Positions 33,401 through 45,400 of a stretch of DNA of 64,000 bases are shown here, piece after piece (within the stretch, counting starts at the first letter, position 1; the number at the start of each line of letters is the position of its first letter). The notes beneath the pieces were generated by a model. It saw nothing but the letters and a program-made list of their open reading frames with translations. It had not been told where the DNA came from and searched no databases. Origin of the DNA: Toxorhynchites rutilus septentrionalis. Its lineage: Eukaryota > Arthropoda > Insecta > Diptera > Culicidae. The stretch is from NCBI RefSeq assembly GCF_029784135.1, contig NC_073745.1:245501993-245565992 (forward strand). The letters are read 5' to 3'. A program made the translations under genes and the position numbers.

Positions 33401-36400
33401 GAATGCCTAATAACAAAGATATTTATATACTGCAAAGCATTGCAGAGCACTCCCTTCTTCATAAAACGATGTTTTTATGCATAATCCATTGGAAATACAA
33501 AAAACTTATCGTTTGTTTCCAGTATTTCGAAAAACAACATCAAGTTCAATTGTCCCATGTTGATATTCTAGTTATGTCTAGAATATCCAACCATGAATTT
33601 TTAAGCCTGTAACCAATTGATTTATTCAAATAAGGGGATCTTTTTAAATTTCATTAAACAATAGTTCTCTGGTTATAAAAAAAACCCAGTGTATTGCTAA
33701 ACCGAAATGCTTAAAGCTTCTGGTAGACAAATATTCTAGAAAACTTTGAATGCGTTTTTCTCAGTTGTTGTTTTTGGAACATGGGACAACTATGCGTAGA
33801 ACGGCAGTGTATCCCCCGCGTAAAAAAACCTGGGTTATCTTCACTGATAAAAAAAAGTTTAATTTGGATGGTCCTGATGGTTTCAACAGTATTTTTCAAC
33901 GAATAATTTTGGTGGGGGCATGGTTTGGGCGGGATTCTGTGCAATCGAAAAAATAGCTTTCACATCATTCAAGGATTACATACATGTGCTGGAATCCTCT
34001 CTCCTACCATTTTCGCGTGGATATCGTCATAAAAAATTCACATTCCAGCAAAACAATGCTACTATTCTTACTAGCAAGGAAACTAAGCAATGGATTAAGG
34101 ACCTAAAACTTTTTGAACTGGCCGACTCGCTCTACAGCCTTGAATCCTGTTGAAAATCTTAGGGGGAACCTTGCACGCTTGCACTCTACACTGAGGGAAA
34201 GCGGTACACCACAATTGAAGAGCTCAAGGTAGCAATTTTGGAAACATGAGAAAATATCGAGAAATCCGTTCAGCAGAATTTGGTAAATAGTATTCCAACA
34301 CGAATTTAACAGGTTATTAGCCGAAATGGCAAGGTTGCCAATTATTGACATGTAAATCAGCCGATCGTTTTGGATTTTTCATTGATAATACTTATGAATT
34401 TTGAAATGGTCTTATAGAAACTGGACAGCTGAAATTATCATATTTCAGCACAATGAATGAACAAACAACTCTTTTGAACGAAATTGTCGTTAAATATACT
34501 TTATTCTAAGCATTCAACAATGTATGAATGTATCTTGTTAAAATTCTAACTGTTTGTGTTGTAACGAAATAAAATCATGAAGGTCTTATAGAAGTTGGAC
34601 AGAGTGTATACGGCTGTGCTGGATAATATCATCTACGTTTTTATTTTTAAGCGATTCTTGTCTTTATTTTAAAGTTTGTGCAATGGATAATTTCAAAAAC
34701 AATTTTACAAATACTTGAAGACTTATGATTTGACTGTTGACCAGGTGAATAATTGCAACGAATCTGCCTTATTTTTCAAAATGCTTACCAGATAAACGTT
34801 AACTCATTTGGATGAAAAAAATGCGTCGCATGAATCAAAGGTGACAAAAACCGGTTAATTTTCATGCACGTCAACCAGAATCACCAATTCTTGGAAGCAA
34901 ATTGATGTGGTCCAAAACAAACATTTGGTTAACGAAGACAGAATTTCTGTATCTACCTTATTTAGAATTTCTGATCCTGGTAATCAAATAGTGGTACCGG
35001 ACCTCGAAGAAGGAAGGATATTTCATACACAACTTTCCTACAGTCAAATTATCGGTATAGTGAATGATCCATCAGAAAATTATGAAGATACTCATGTTAG
35101 GAAAGATGAAGATGAAGGAAAAAAAGAATAGTTACAGTCAGGGCCCGAAATCTTCGAAGTTGAAAAATGAAGACCGACTCTACTCTCGTAACTTTTCTTC
35201 GACTAAAACTGCTTCGGCAGTCGCCGTCAACAAAAAATGAATTGACTAGCGAGGATGACTGATGAACTAGTCCAGTCAGTGGTTATTCTAACTGACGCGA
35301 CTTATGAATACAAATGTGCCTCTTCATTCAACTGACTTCAATCCACATTTCTACACCCCTAGGAACGAATCTTATTTTTACGTCCATATAAAGAGGAACG
35401 AAAACTTGATTTCTGATGCAAAAAAGTAGTTACCCCATCAATGAACGGTTTATTGTCTACCCATCGTGAAGTATTAGTAAATAGTGTGCAAAATAGCGCA
35501 CACTCACTGCACGCTATGTTATACGTGTGAGTAATTTTCGTGTACGATACAAAAAAAACACCTGTTGCGTTGCGTATGTTAAACCGCGTTGAACTCAAAC
35601 ATCGATGCAAGCATACATGATACATGGGAGAGAGAGAGAGAGGAACGAATTCGTTTCGGGGGAAGTCACTTCAAAATGCAATGAAGACAATTTGACTGGG
35701 AAGAAGGAAATGATATAGTCGAGTCGGTAGTCGTTTCAGCGGATAATCTTCGTGAAGAAGCCAAAAGTCATTTCCGACTGAGTACGGATAAAGTCACTCA
35801 GACAGTCAGCTGACTATCCTCAGCTGACTATGACTATGCCGAGCCCTAGATTTACAGTCAACCGGAAACAGCAGCTTTGAAATATGCGATCTGATGACGC
35901 AAACAGAATGCAATTCATACAAAACTTCAGTTTAAAATTTTGGTAATACGATAGAATGGGAAGAACAAAATAACTTAGATTTAGCAACAATGTCTTCGAG
36001 AAAACGAGAGAAAATGCTATGAGAAAAGCACTGTAACTATAATTTCGTTATATAATGTTATACTGTGTTGTTTTACGTGTCCATGTGATAAATATTGTAA
36101 TAAATGTTTTACTAAAAATTTAGCATGTTGCACGGAGAATAATGTTTAACTCACACATATTGGAAGGGAATCAAGATTTTTCGTTTAATAAAAATATCTG
36201 TTTCATATGTATCACGTTTCCATTTTATCGCGCGAAATTTTTTTTTTTGAGTGTGATATAATCGAGACGTCACTGTATTATGATCAACTTGAATTGAAAT
36301 TAAGTTTTTATAAAAGCACAGACACAATATTTTCTGATTCAACTTAAAAGTCAGCTGTTTGATTCCAACACGATGCTTAACTATGTTTTTGAAAAATCAA

Positions 36401-39400
36401 TCGATGTTCCTTTCAAAGAAAAAAAATAATAAAAAAGTTCAATAATTAATTTGTCAAAAACATATCGCAATTAAATTGGTAATATGATTATAAAAACTTT
36501 TTTGGGCAGCTGTCATTGTGCAATGTTTAGAAAATATGAGAGGGGAAGTAGGTCTTCATAATTGGCTTTTTTTAAGTTGCTTTTGTAGTTCAACCTCGTA
36601 TGTAAGAGAAAAAAACAAAAACACCTACCTGATTGGCCTTTGCCCCTTTAGCCGGAGGTTGTTCTTCACTCTCTTCTGCCTTTCGTTTCTGTCCGGCCTT
36701 AGCAACAGCCGCTTGTTTCGACTTCAGCTCATCTTCTTCGGAACTGTCGTCTGAAGAAGATTTATCCTTCTTAGCCGGCGTTTTAGGGGTAGCCGCAAGT
36801 GGCTTAGCTGGAGTAGCTGGCTGCTCGTCTTCGTCCGAGGAATCTTCGCTAGATGAATCTTGCTTCTTTGCAGTTGGTACCAAAACTAAAGGATTCTTTT
36901 TAACTGCAGGTTTTTCATCTTCACTGGATGAATCGTCACTAGATGACCCTTGCTTCTTGGTCAGGGCTGGTTGTTTGATTGCAGGTGTACTGCTCACCAT
37001 AGGCTTATCGTCTTCTTCATCGGAAGAGGAATCGTCACTAGTGTCTTCCTGTTTTTTCGTCGGAGCTAAAACATATCTTTTGTTGGCCAATGATTTCACT
37101 GCAGCAGCCTCTTTTTCCTCGGAACTGGAATCATCTGACGATTCGTTCTGTTTCGCGGAAGATATCGCTGGTGTATTCTTTTTGACAGATGGTGGTATCG
37201 ATTCTTGCTCATTTTCTTCGGAACTGTCGTCGGAAGAAGATTCTTTCTTTTTGCTCTGAGTGTTAACAACAATCAGAGGTTGTTTAGCTGGCGGAACCTT
37301 CACTACAGGCTTTGCTGGTGTCGATGTTTCTTCGTCCGAATCATCCGAATCCGATTCACTGTCACTTGTGCCGCTTGGCTTGGCTAGTTGTGCTAGTTGG
37401 GCTACTCGAGATTCAATTGCCGGTTTGGATCTAGAGAGCTGATGAAGAAAACACAATCATTTAGTTAAGCCTCAGAAATCTGTTATAAAAATTATAAATC
37501 ACACAACCTTGCAAATATATTTATTTTTTGTTTGTAACCGTGTTTGGTGTGGAAAATCGCCGAGGGGGCCAAGATCAGTACGGCTTATTTTTTGCAAACC
37601 TCATGAAAAAGGCTTTCAATGCAAAATCCGCCAAAGTGCAGTTGTAAAAATCAGAGAAAAGTGTGGTCAACAATCACCTCTATTATAAGGCCAGGCTATG
37701 TTCAGAACTTTCAAATCTCACATTTTACATCAGATTTCGGATTATTCCCATATACACTTCACGGTGAAAACGAAATGAAGTGTATCCGTGATGGCAACGG
37801 TACGGTGTCGACATCTGGATACGAAATCAGTTTTCCACTAGAACTCATGATTACAGGTTGGACTCGATTATATATAGACTCGATTATATACAGACTCGAT
37901 TTTTGTGAATCGATTATATACAGTTTGGAAAAAATTGTTTTTTCTTATTTCAAGAGGAAGTTTTACCTTCCAACGTTAAGGTATAATTTAAGTGGTTATT
38001 ACATGTACAGTGCGGTAGAAATTGTGATTTTTGAGGATTTTGCTTGAATTTTCACCAATAATTGTTTATATCGATATTGCAGCCAAATTAAGAAAAATAG
38101 AAGTTGGGTGTCAGAGAGCAAATTGTTCAATTTAATTGATAGAAACAATCTAGTTTAAATACGTTTTGTGGATAAAATTAATAATAACACATTTAAAATT
38201 ATAAATTTTTAAGTTTTTCACTTTCAAAATGTTATTAAAATAATCTAGATGATTCACTACTATATCCTGTACTAAATTTCCTCATCTCTCAAATGAAACA
38301 ACAACAATCGTATTCTGTAGCGTAGCGTGTATAAAAAAAAATTTTTTTTTTATTCGATTATATACAGGATTCGATTATAACACTGAAAAGAAATCAGAAA
38401 CTGTATATAATCGAACCCGTGCTGTATAATATTAAATTATCTTCAGATACCATTTTTGTAAGAGGTTATTTTTATTTTTTTATCCCTTTTGTTTATTTTA
38501 GGCTCATTAGCATTTTAGCTGTTTTTTCGGATGTGAGGAATAAAGTGAAGTGTTCGGGTATTTTGATTATCGTTCAAGGTGTATTTGAAGATATATTTTC
38601 CATTTTTTGAGTGCACGTATAATGATTATTACACTGTTGACAGCTGGATACGTAGATGTTGTCTGAAAATCGTTAAGTTGCAGGGGGCATCGTTTCTAAA
38701 TCAAATGAGTTATTTTTCATGAGAAATCGCTGTTTAGAAGCTCATATAAAATCGAAATGGTGAGATATCTTAAAACAGCTATGTAACGTTTCAGATAATT
38801 CAGTTTTACATGCTAAAAAAAATTTAGCCAAAGCAGATCGATCTCATTCGATCATTTTTTTGTTAGATCGTTCAAACATTTAAACACTTATTTTAACGTA
38901 GGGTAAATGACTTTGGTTTGTCCGATTTAGGGTGTTTTCATGCAACTAGTAAATGCAAATCGATTTTTCTTAATGAAAAGATAAAAGTTTGATAAAAAAA
39001 TAAAGATAAGTTTGGGTTTGTTGAAAAGCCCCAAGTCTCTAGTTGCTATAACTACCTTAAGACGTTCTAGTTATCCTTGTTTATGTTTTTTTACGATTTT
39101 CTTCAATGCGAAATTATGATCATGGTTTGTCCACCTCTGACCATGGTTTGTTCGAAAAATGATCATGGTTTGCCCGATTTTAAAAATAACTATTTTTGAA
39201 TGAAGAAATTCAAGTAGATGTTGCATTTCTCATTGCTCGAGTGTACTGTCTTCATATTGATCCATTCATAATGTAGGCTTTCTTCAGAATATTGTCTTTT
39301 CTTGGGTTTTTCAAAGGTGAACACCACTCAACACAGATCTTTATTTCTGCTACGCACGAAGGACAACATAAACAAACTGCAGCGCGCCAAGCGGCTGCCA

Positions 39401-42400
39401 TAGTAACAATGTGGAGAAACCAACATCAGCGCATTGAGCAAATCATGATCAGAATTGAGTTCATCGAGATACATTAATTACACGATTTAGATGTATGAAT
39501 CTGACCCAATTGCTGTGCAAGCATGATGTTTACAATATTTGTAAGTGTTATTATCCAGAATAGGTCTGAATACGTACCAAATAATCATTTGGTGGTTGAT
39601 CAAAAGTTAGCTCAAATAAGGGACGCTTTGACACCAATAGAAGGTGGACTTTATAAACCTTTAAAACTTGTGAATCCGTAAAAATATCCTATGAAACTAC
39701 TGTAAATCATGAAAAAGACTATTTTATTTATATGTTTGGAAACATTTGATTACTTGATTTGACACAGATGCGCAGAACTAGAGCATTCAAAATAGTGGAC
39801 AAACCATGATCATACTTTCGAGTGGACAAACCAATCTTATTATAAGTTTTTTAACAATCAACATGTTCACTAAAAATAATTTGTACGGCAGAACAACGTT
39901 TGCTGATATTCAGTGATCGCTCTGAAACCATCCCCTAACAAGAATAAAATATCGTAATCTTATAAGCACAGCAGCTGTGTAGCGCATACCTCGCAGAATT
40001 TCTTGTCGAAAAAATCTTGATCGACATAAATATCAAGTTAAAAACAAAAGCAAAGACAAAAGATAAAAATGGAACAACATGCATGGGAGAGTGTCTGGGA
40101 AACGGAAATAGAATGAAATCACAAATGAAGTTTCTTTCAATAGTCCACCCGGTGCAAAAACGGGGCTACCTTTGCATTATTTTATTTCTCTTCTTCTCTT
40201 GCACTGCATTTATATTTCGAGCGAACGATTTACGTTCGACAGATTTACACAATAGTATTCTCAATGAAAGTGTTATATAAAAACTGTGCCTTACTTTCAT
40301 TCTTTGTTAACGGAGTCTTTAAATCTTTCGATTCATTCATCTGCGAACAATTGCGTCTCGTAGCTGCTTTAGTTGCTCGTTATATAGACGACGCGGGTTG
40401 GTGAGCACAGCAATGCCAGAATACATTATTGGGAAATGAAAACGCTACCCATTTTCGTCAACTGAAGCCATTCACGGATTAGGATTAGGTGTATCAAATA
40501 AACCTTAGAGAAGTTTCGATTCAAATGGTATGCAGATCATCAAAATCCTTTTGGAGTAAAAATAGTTATTGCCCCCAACAATGCTTCATAACAATGTGAC
40601 AAGTTTTCTGATTTGGCATGCTTACTGAAAGATGTACAGCCCTAATCTGTATTTTGATCGATTCGAAATATTTCGAACAACTCGATAAAATTCCATCCTG
40701 TATTTTGTTCGAGTTGTTTTGGCATTTCATTCGATCTGTTTCTCTTTGAATATCATTATATTAAAAAAAAAGTGAACCAACAGGAGAGACAGTCCAAGTT
40801 TGCGCTCGCTAACGGTTGGAAAATGTATGTCAATTAATTGGCAGGGCTTGTCGTTTTCGAAACTACGATATGAAAATGATTTTTACTTGTCCCTTAATTT
40901 CAGGCACAGTCATTTTCAATGGATTCACTTTAGATTATTGGGTTGGAGAGAAATCGGTTTATCCGCTACGAATACTGAACTTTTTTTTTTTGTTTCTTTC
41001 ATTTCTGCTGTTGTTTCTTTTCGATTTGGGAAGCAGAAGTTGTCATTAATAATTGAACTTGCTTGATGGGCTCTATTCATTTTCTTCGTCAAAATGGTCC
41101 ATTTCGCATGCACAGGAGCTCGCAGCTATCTAATCGGAAGATTTACTCGCTTAATTTTATCAATATAAATCGTCATGGACCGTCTTCAGAAAACAAGGTG
41201 TTTAAAGTGAAACAGGAGGACATAATAGTCACGCTTACCACCAACACCACCGGCGCTAGCCACTAATTACTCATACTGGTTTACTGCACAACTGTATAAA
41301 CCTGATCGTTTTTGCTGAATAAACGGCTTGTACACTGGAGTCGCTTTTTACGCGGGGGATGCGTGCCGCGTAAACAAAAACCGCGTTAATTCCAAAATCC
41401 GCGAAAAAAAACCGCGTAAATTCCAAAATCCGCGTAGAAATCAACCGGATAATTTTCAAAATCTTTGTAAAAATTTAACAAACGGTGAATTATTAGTTCA
41501 AAATGCAACCCATATTCTAACAATTGATTACCTGAAGTTTTTTGCTTGCTACAATCATGATATCTGTATATTCTTTTATTTCTCAGCTACTAATAAGTAA
41601 AAAATATAAACTTCTATCGTGAAAAGTCACATCAATTAGCATATTGAATATTTACACGGTTGATACGTGCCGCGTACAAAAAACGGCGTAAATTTCAAAA
41701 TCCGCGCAAAAAAACGCGTAAACTCCAAAATCCGCGTAAAAATAAACCGCGTAAATTCCAAAATTCACATAAAAATGAACCGCGTAAATTCCAAAAACCG
41801 CGTGAAATAAAACCGCGTAAAAAGCGACTTCAGTGTACTTATATTTGAATAACAGAGAAACACGTTTATATCGTTATTGGGGAAATGTATCCCATAGCCC
41901 AAAACCAGCAATGAGGTGACTCGAACTTGCTCTTACTTACTAACAACAATCGAAAAATAATCACAACATCGTTATATGTCATACATTAATTATATATTTT
42001 CTGTATTTTCATAAGTTTACATATGTTTAGAAACTTGTTGTACACTGTGAGTGTGGCAATATTATAGTCACCGAAACAATAAAATCTGCGACATTTGACT
42101 CAGAAGAATTCGTTATCTGAAAAATGCTCCTGATAAGTGATAATAATCATTGTTTAACCTCAACAATGCGTACAATTAAATATACGATTTGCCTTCTTAT
42201 TTCACATATGTTTCAAGTGTTATCTTAGCTTTTTTTCATAGAAAATGGCGTTTTCTGTTCCACTATTCTCCAGTGCCTAACATTTACTCATCGAAAGTTA
42301 TTTTCTTGTTTGCATTAGTTTCCGAATTGTCCGAGAAACTTCTATTGCCACCGCCACCGCGTCCTCCTCTCTGGCCACCTCGGCCGCCTCGTCCTCCTCT

Positions 42401-45400
42401 GCCTCCACTTGCACCACCGTTTCCACCGAAGCTTTTCCTACCGGCGGGCTTACCAGAATCATTTGGATTACGTGTTTGACATTTGAAACACGACCATCTG
42501 CTAGGGAAGTTGGAGAATTTGCATTCGGCACATTCCCAGTTATCGCCGTTAGTTCCATTGGGATTAGCGGTCGAACATTTGTAACAAGTGCCACGCTTAG
42601 CGAAATTGGACGCTCCACAACTGCTGCAATCCCAATCCCCAGGGAAGGATTTGTTTCCGCCATTATCACCACCGCCGAAACTCTTACGTTGGAAACCACC
42701 TCCACCGCCACCAGCGCCGCCGTTGGGGTTTGCTGCGTTACATTTGAAGCACGAGCGGCGATTGGGGAAATTCTTGAAGCCACATGCGCATTCCCAATCG
42801 TTCGAGTCATCCGCATTTTTATTGAATGCTTTGCACTGCTTGCACGATCGATAGTGGGCATCGTTATATGTGTTGCATTTTTCACACTCCCATGCGGCTC
42901 CTTTGCTATTGTCGTTGTCCTTATTGTTGAATCCACCAAACGATTTGCGCTCTCCTTTTCCACCTTGCTGCTGATGTGATGCCAATCGCGCGCGTGAATT
43001 TCATGATTGTTCGAAAGTTCATGAAAAGAAAGGAAAGAAATGGAGAAAAAAATTAGCACGTCAATCAGTCATTCAATCAATCGTTAAAATCTAAATATTT
43101 GTACTATGGTAAATGTGTTGTTCGGATGATACTTAGCTTAGTAGTAGGGTGCGATTATTTTCTCAATTCCTTTCCTTTCTTTTATTGCGCTTATATCATT
43201 TTTTGGCAAACTTTTCAATACCATAGTACTTAACTATTGACTGTAGGAAGCGATTGTACTCAACATGACCATCGAAAGACAACATCAAACAAACAATAGC
43301 TTCCGGCTTTCTCTAGGAGAATAATTAGGTGCTATGAGAATCTTATTTCCACGAAGCACTCCTGAACATCTCCCATACTAGAAGCAATGTGTGGCAAATG
43401 GAAAGTCATTCAAAAAAAACTTAAGCTTGATTGGAATTGTGAATAATCTATTTAAAACTGAACTGAGAAAAGGGGATCGCAGTAAACATATAATATGGCA
43501 TAACAATGTCAACGAAGAAATCGTAACTAAGAATTGAGCGAAATCGTTTTATCTGAGCAGCAATAACACGATTGTAGTGTATTCTCATTCGTCAGTTCCA
43601 ATCATTGAACCATTTTTCAATAAATGAAACTTCAACGAATTGAAAGCCTAAATACAACGAGTAATGACATGATACATGCACAGAAAGTTTAAATTTCTGA
43701 CTCGAGAAGTTCATTTGAACCTATTTCTGGCATGGAATGTTTATCTAGTTTTTACTTTAGCATTGAGCTGAATCAGTGGCTGTAGGAAGCGATTGTACTC
43801 AACATAGCCATCGAAGGACAACATCAAACAAACAATCGCTTTCGGTTTTCTCTGGGAGAATAATTAAGTACTAGGAGAATCTAGTTTCCACGAAGCACTC
43901 CTGAACATCTCCCATGCTAATAACTACGTCAATTCCTATGGAAATTTATTTGGCTTAATAAGTCACAAACATCACTCCTACACCTTTTATCTTTCCAAAT
44001 AAGCGACTGTCATATTACTGCGTTCAGTCGGCAAATAGTTATTAAGGCTCAAATTCTGGAACCCCAAAAGTAAAGCTCTCGTTTTCGAAATGTTGCAAAA
44101 ATGTAGTGGTGCAAATATAGAAGCACTCTCCCGTATTAAAACCGACGTGATGCATCCACCGAACAAAATTGCTGTGGGTGCCACCAGCATTGAGAAAAAC
44201 GGTCGTCTGCCAACTAGACCGAGACTGTGATTTCAATAATGATGAACACGATTTGAATTGTTTAAATCCACCTCTAGCTTTGAAAAAGACCGATTTGGAA
44301 AACTTAACTAAACCCTCGACTTTGAGAAAGGCTATATGGGAAAACCTCGCTGCCATCTGGTGGTTAGCTGAATGCTCGATGAATCAAGAATGCTTCGAAA
44401 TCGCGATATTTTTTTTCTAATTGATATACAGGATACGGGCGGAGCCTAAATTGCAACATTTTCTCTATCCACATTGTCCGTAGAACGAACACTGCATTTG
44501 CAATTCTCTATCATGAAAACGTTCTCTGTTTTCTAATTTGACACCTGTTGGGGAGCCTGGGTCCAAAAAACTTCGATAGCCATGAGATACATGTTAGTCG
44601 CGAACAGCATCATTAATGAAAGAAGTACAAGTTCTATGTCGAAAAAGTTAGGTAATGATTTCTTAATTTTTCGTTATTGTTTCGCTAACACCAAATGGGG
44701 AAACCAGAAGAGTCCTCCGGGCCGCAGGTTGAGTATAGCTGTGCTACACCAATAAGAGGCTGCCGTGTGCAGAAACGGGTGGCGCTCAGAATTAATGAGA
44801 AGGCTCTTGCGCTTGTTTGAGCATTGGAGAGATTGAAACTGTACCGAGAACCGAGATTTTTCAGACGTTTTAAAACCAAAAACCTGTAGTTACAAATTAC
44901 AGAAATTTTGGAATACCGATTGAATTTCAGTTATGGCTGGTAATCCAAAATATCTTTCCGACCTTGCCTACTTTATGTTCGATCTAAGGTGAAAAGATGC
45001 AAAAGTTTGCGTCATCCATGAAGCGGATTACAATAAACAAATAATACTGTTTGCATCATATTACTTAAACACAGTGAACGTGGAGTACAAAAGTCCGCTG
45101 TCACCTTTTGCTTTCAGAATAGGGAAGGAAATATCACAACGTTGTCTAATTTTGAGTGCTTATTGCGCAGTCTTTTTTTGATGAATTTACGATAGATCCA
45201 TCAATCGATTTAGACACTTCCTAACAATCTTTTGCAATATAGTTTTTTTCAATACTTCGTTGTCAAAGTAGCGTAGCAATATCGCTTACACTTGTGTACA
45301 CCGGAAGTTTGGAATTTATTAATGAATGAAAAACTCCAGAAAATGTTTTTTTCTTCAACTACATTCAGTTTTAAAAGTCATTTAATTCAGCCTCTTCAAA

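Larger units (their letters stand above)
32525..34606 (+). mobile_element. Tc3-like element, decayed
   Basis: The right end is GTTGGACAGAGTG followed by TA; the left end has the matching inverted CTCTGTCCAAC (first bases degenerate). Each end also has an inner copy of the same block about 175-185 bases inside (32714-32734 and 34408-34427), as in the long double-site TIRs of nematode Tc3. The coding strand is plus. Confidence 0.8.
31903..36275. mobile_element. pogo-like element (4.4 kb) with nested insertions
   Basis: Ends CAGTAAAGTCTTGATTATAT at left and, inverted, CAGTGACGTCTCGATTATAT at right, flanked by TA (31901-31902, 36276-36277). CAGT ends and TA duplication are typical of pogo/Tigger. 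It lies in a Nopp140 intron and contains a Tc3-like element (32525-34606), a hAT-like MITE (35139-35850) and its own transposase remnant. Confidence 0.8.

Noticed and set aside
33780..33825. cccccgcgtaaaaa shared with the MITE at 41333
   Set aside because: Only about 14 bases match and they overlap the Tc3 transposase coding block, so chance or a tiny scrap cannot be told apart.
36633..37259. 208-codon plus-strand open frame
   Set aside because: Antisense shadow of the second Nopp140 repeat exon, with the same composition artefact.
37619..38047. 142-codon plus-strand open frame
   Set aside because: Crosses the palindrome-arm copy and the end of a pogo-like MITE, so it is a mosaic of repeats.
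37438..42283. a second Nopp140 gene with its own LisH exon in front of the 37 kb repeat exon
   Set aside because: I found no sequence encoding an FDYL...F.EVYQKKF-like LisH exon on the minus strand between the two modules, so a single gene is simpler. A search with a profile could reverse this.
42298..43059. 253-codon minus frame and 167-codon plus frame over the zinc-finger/RGG exon
   Set aside because: Other frames of the same exon; only the 42970-42284 frame shows ordered zinc-finger cysteines and an RGG tail.
44041..44420. overlapping 104- and 83-codon frames with repeated LRK/FLK motifs
   Set aside because: Explained by three diverged ~45-base minisatellite-like units read in different frames.
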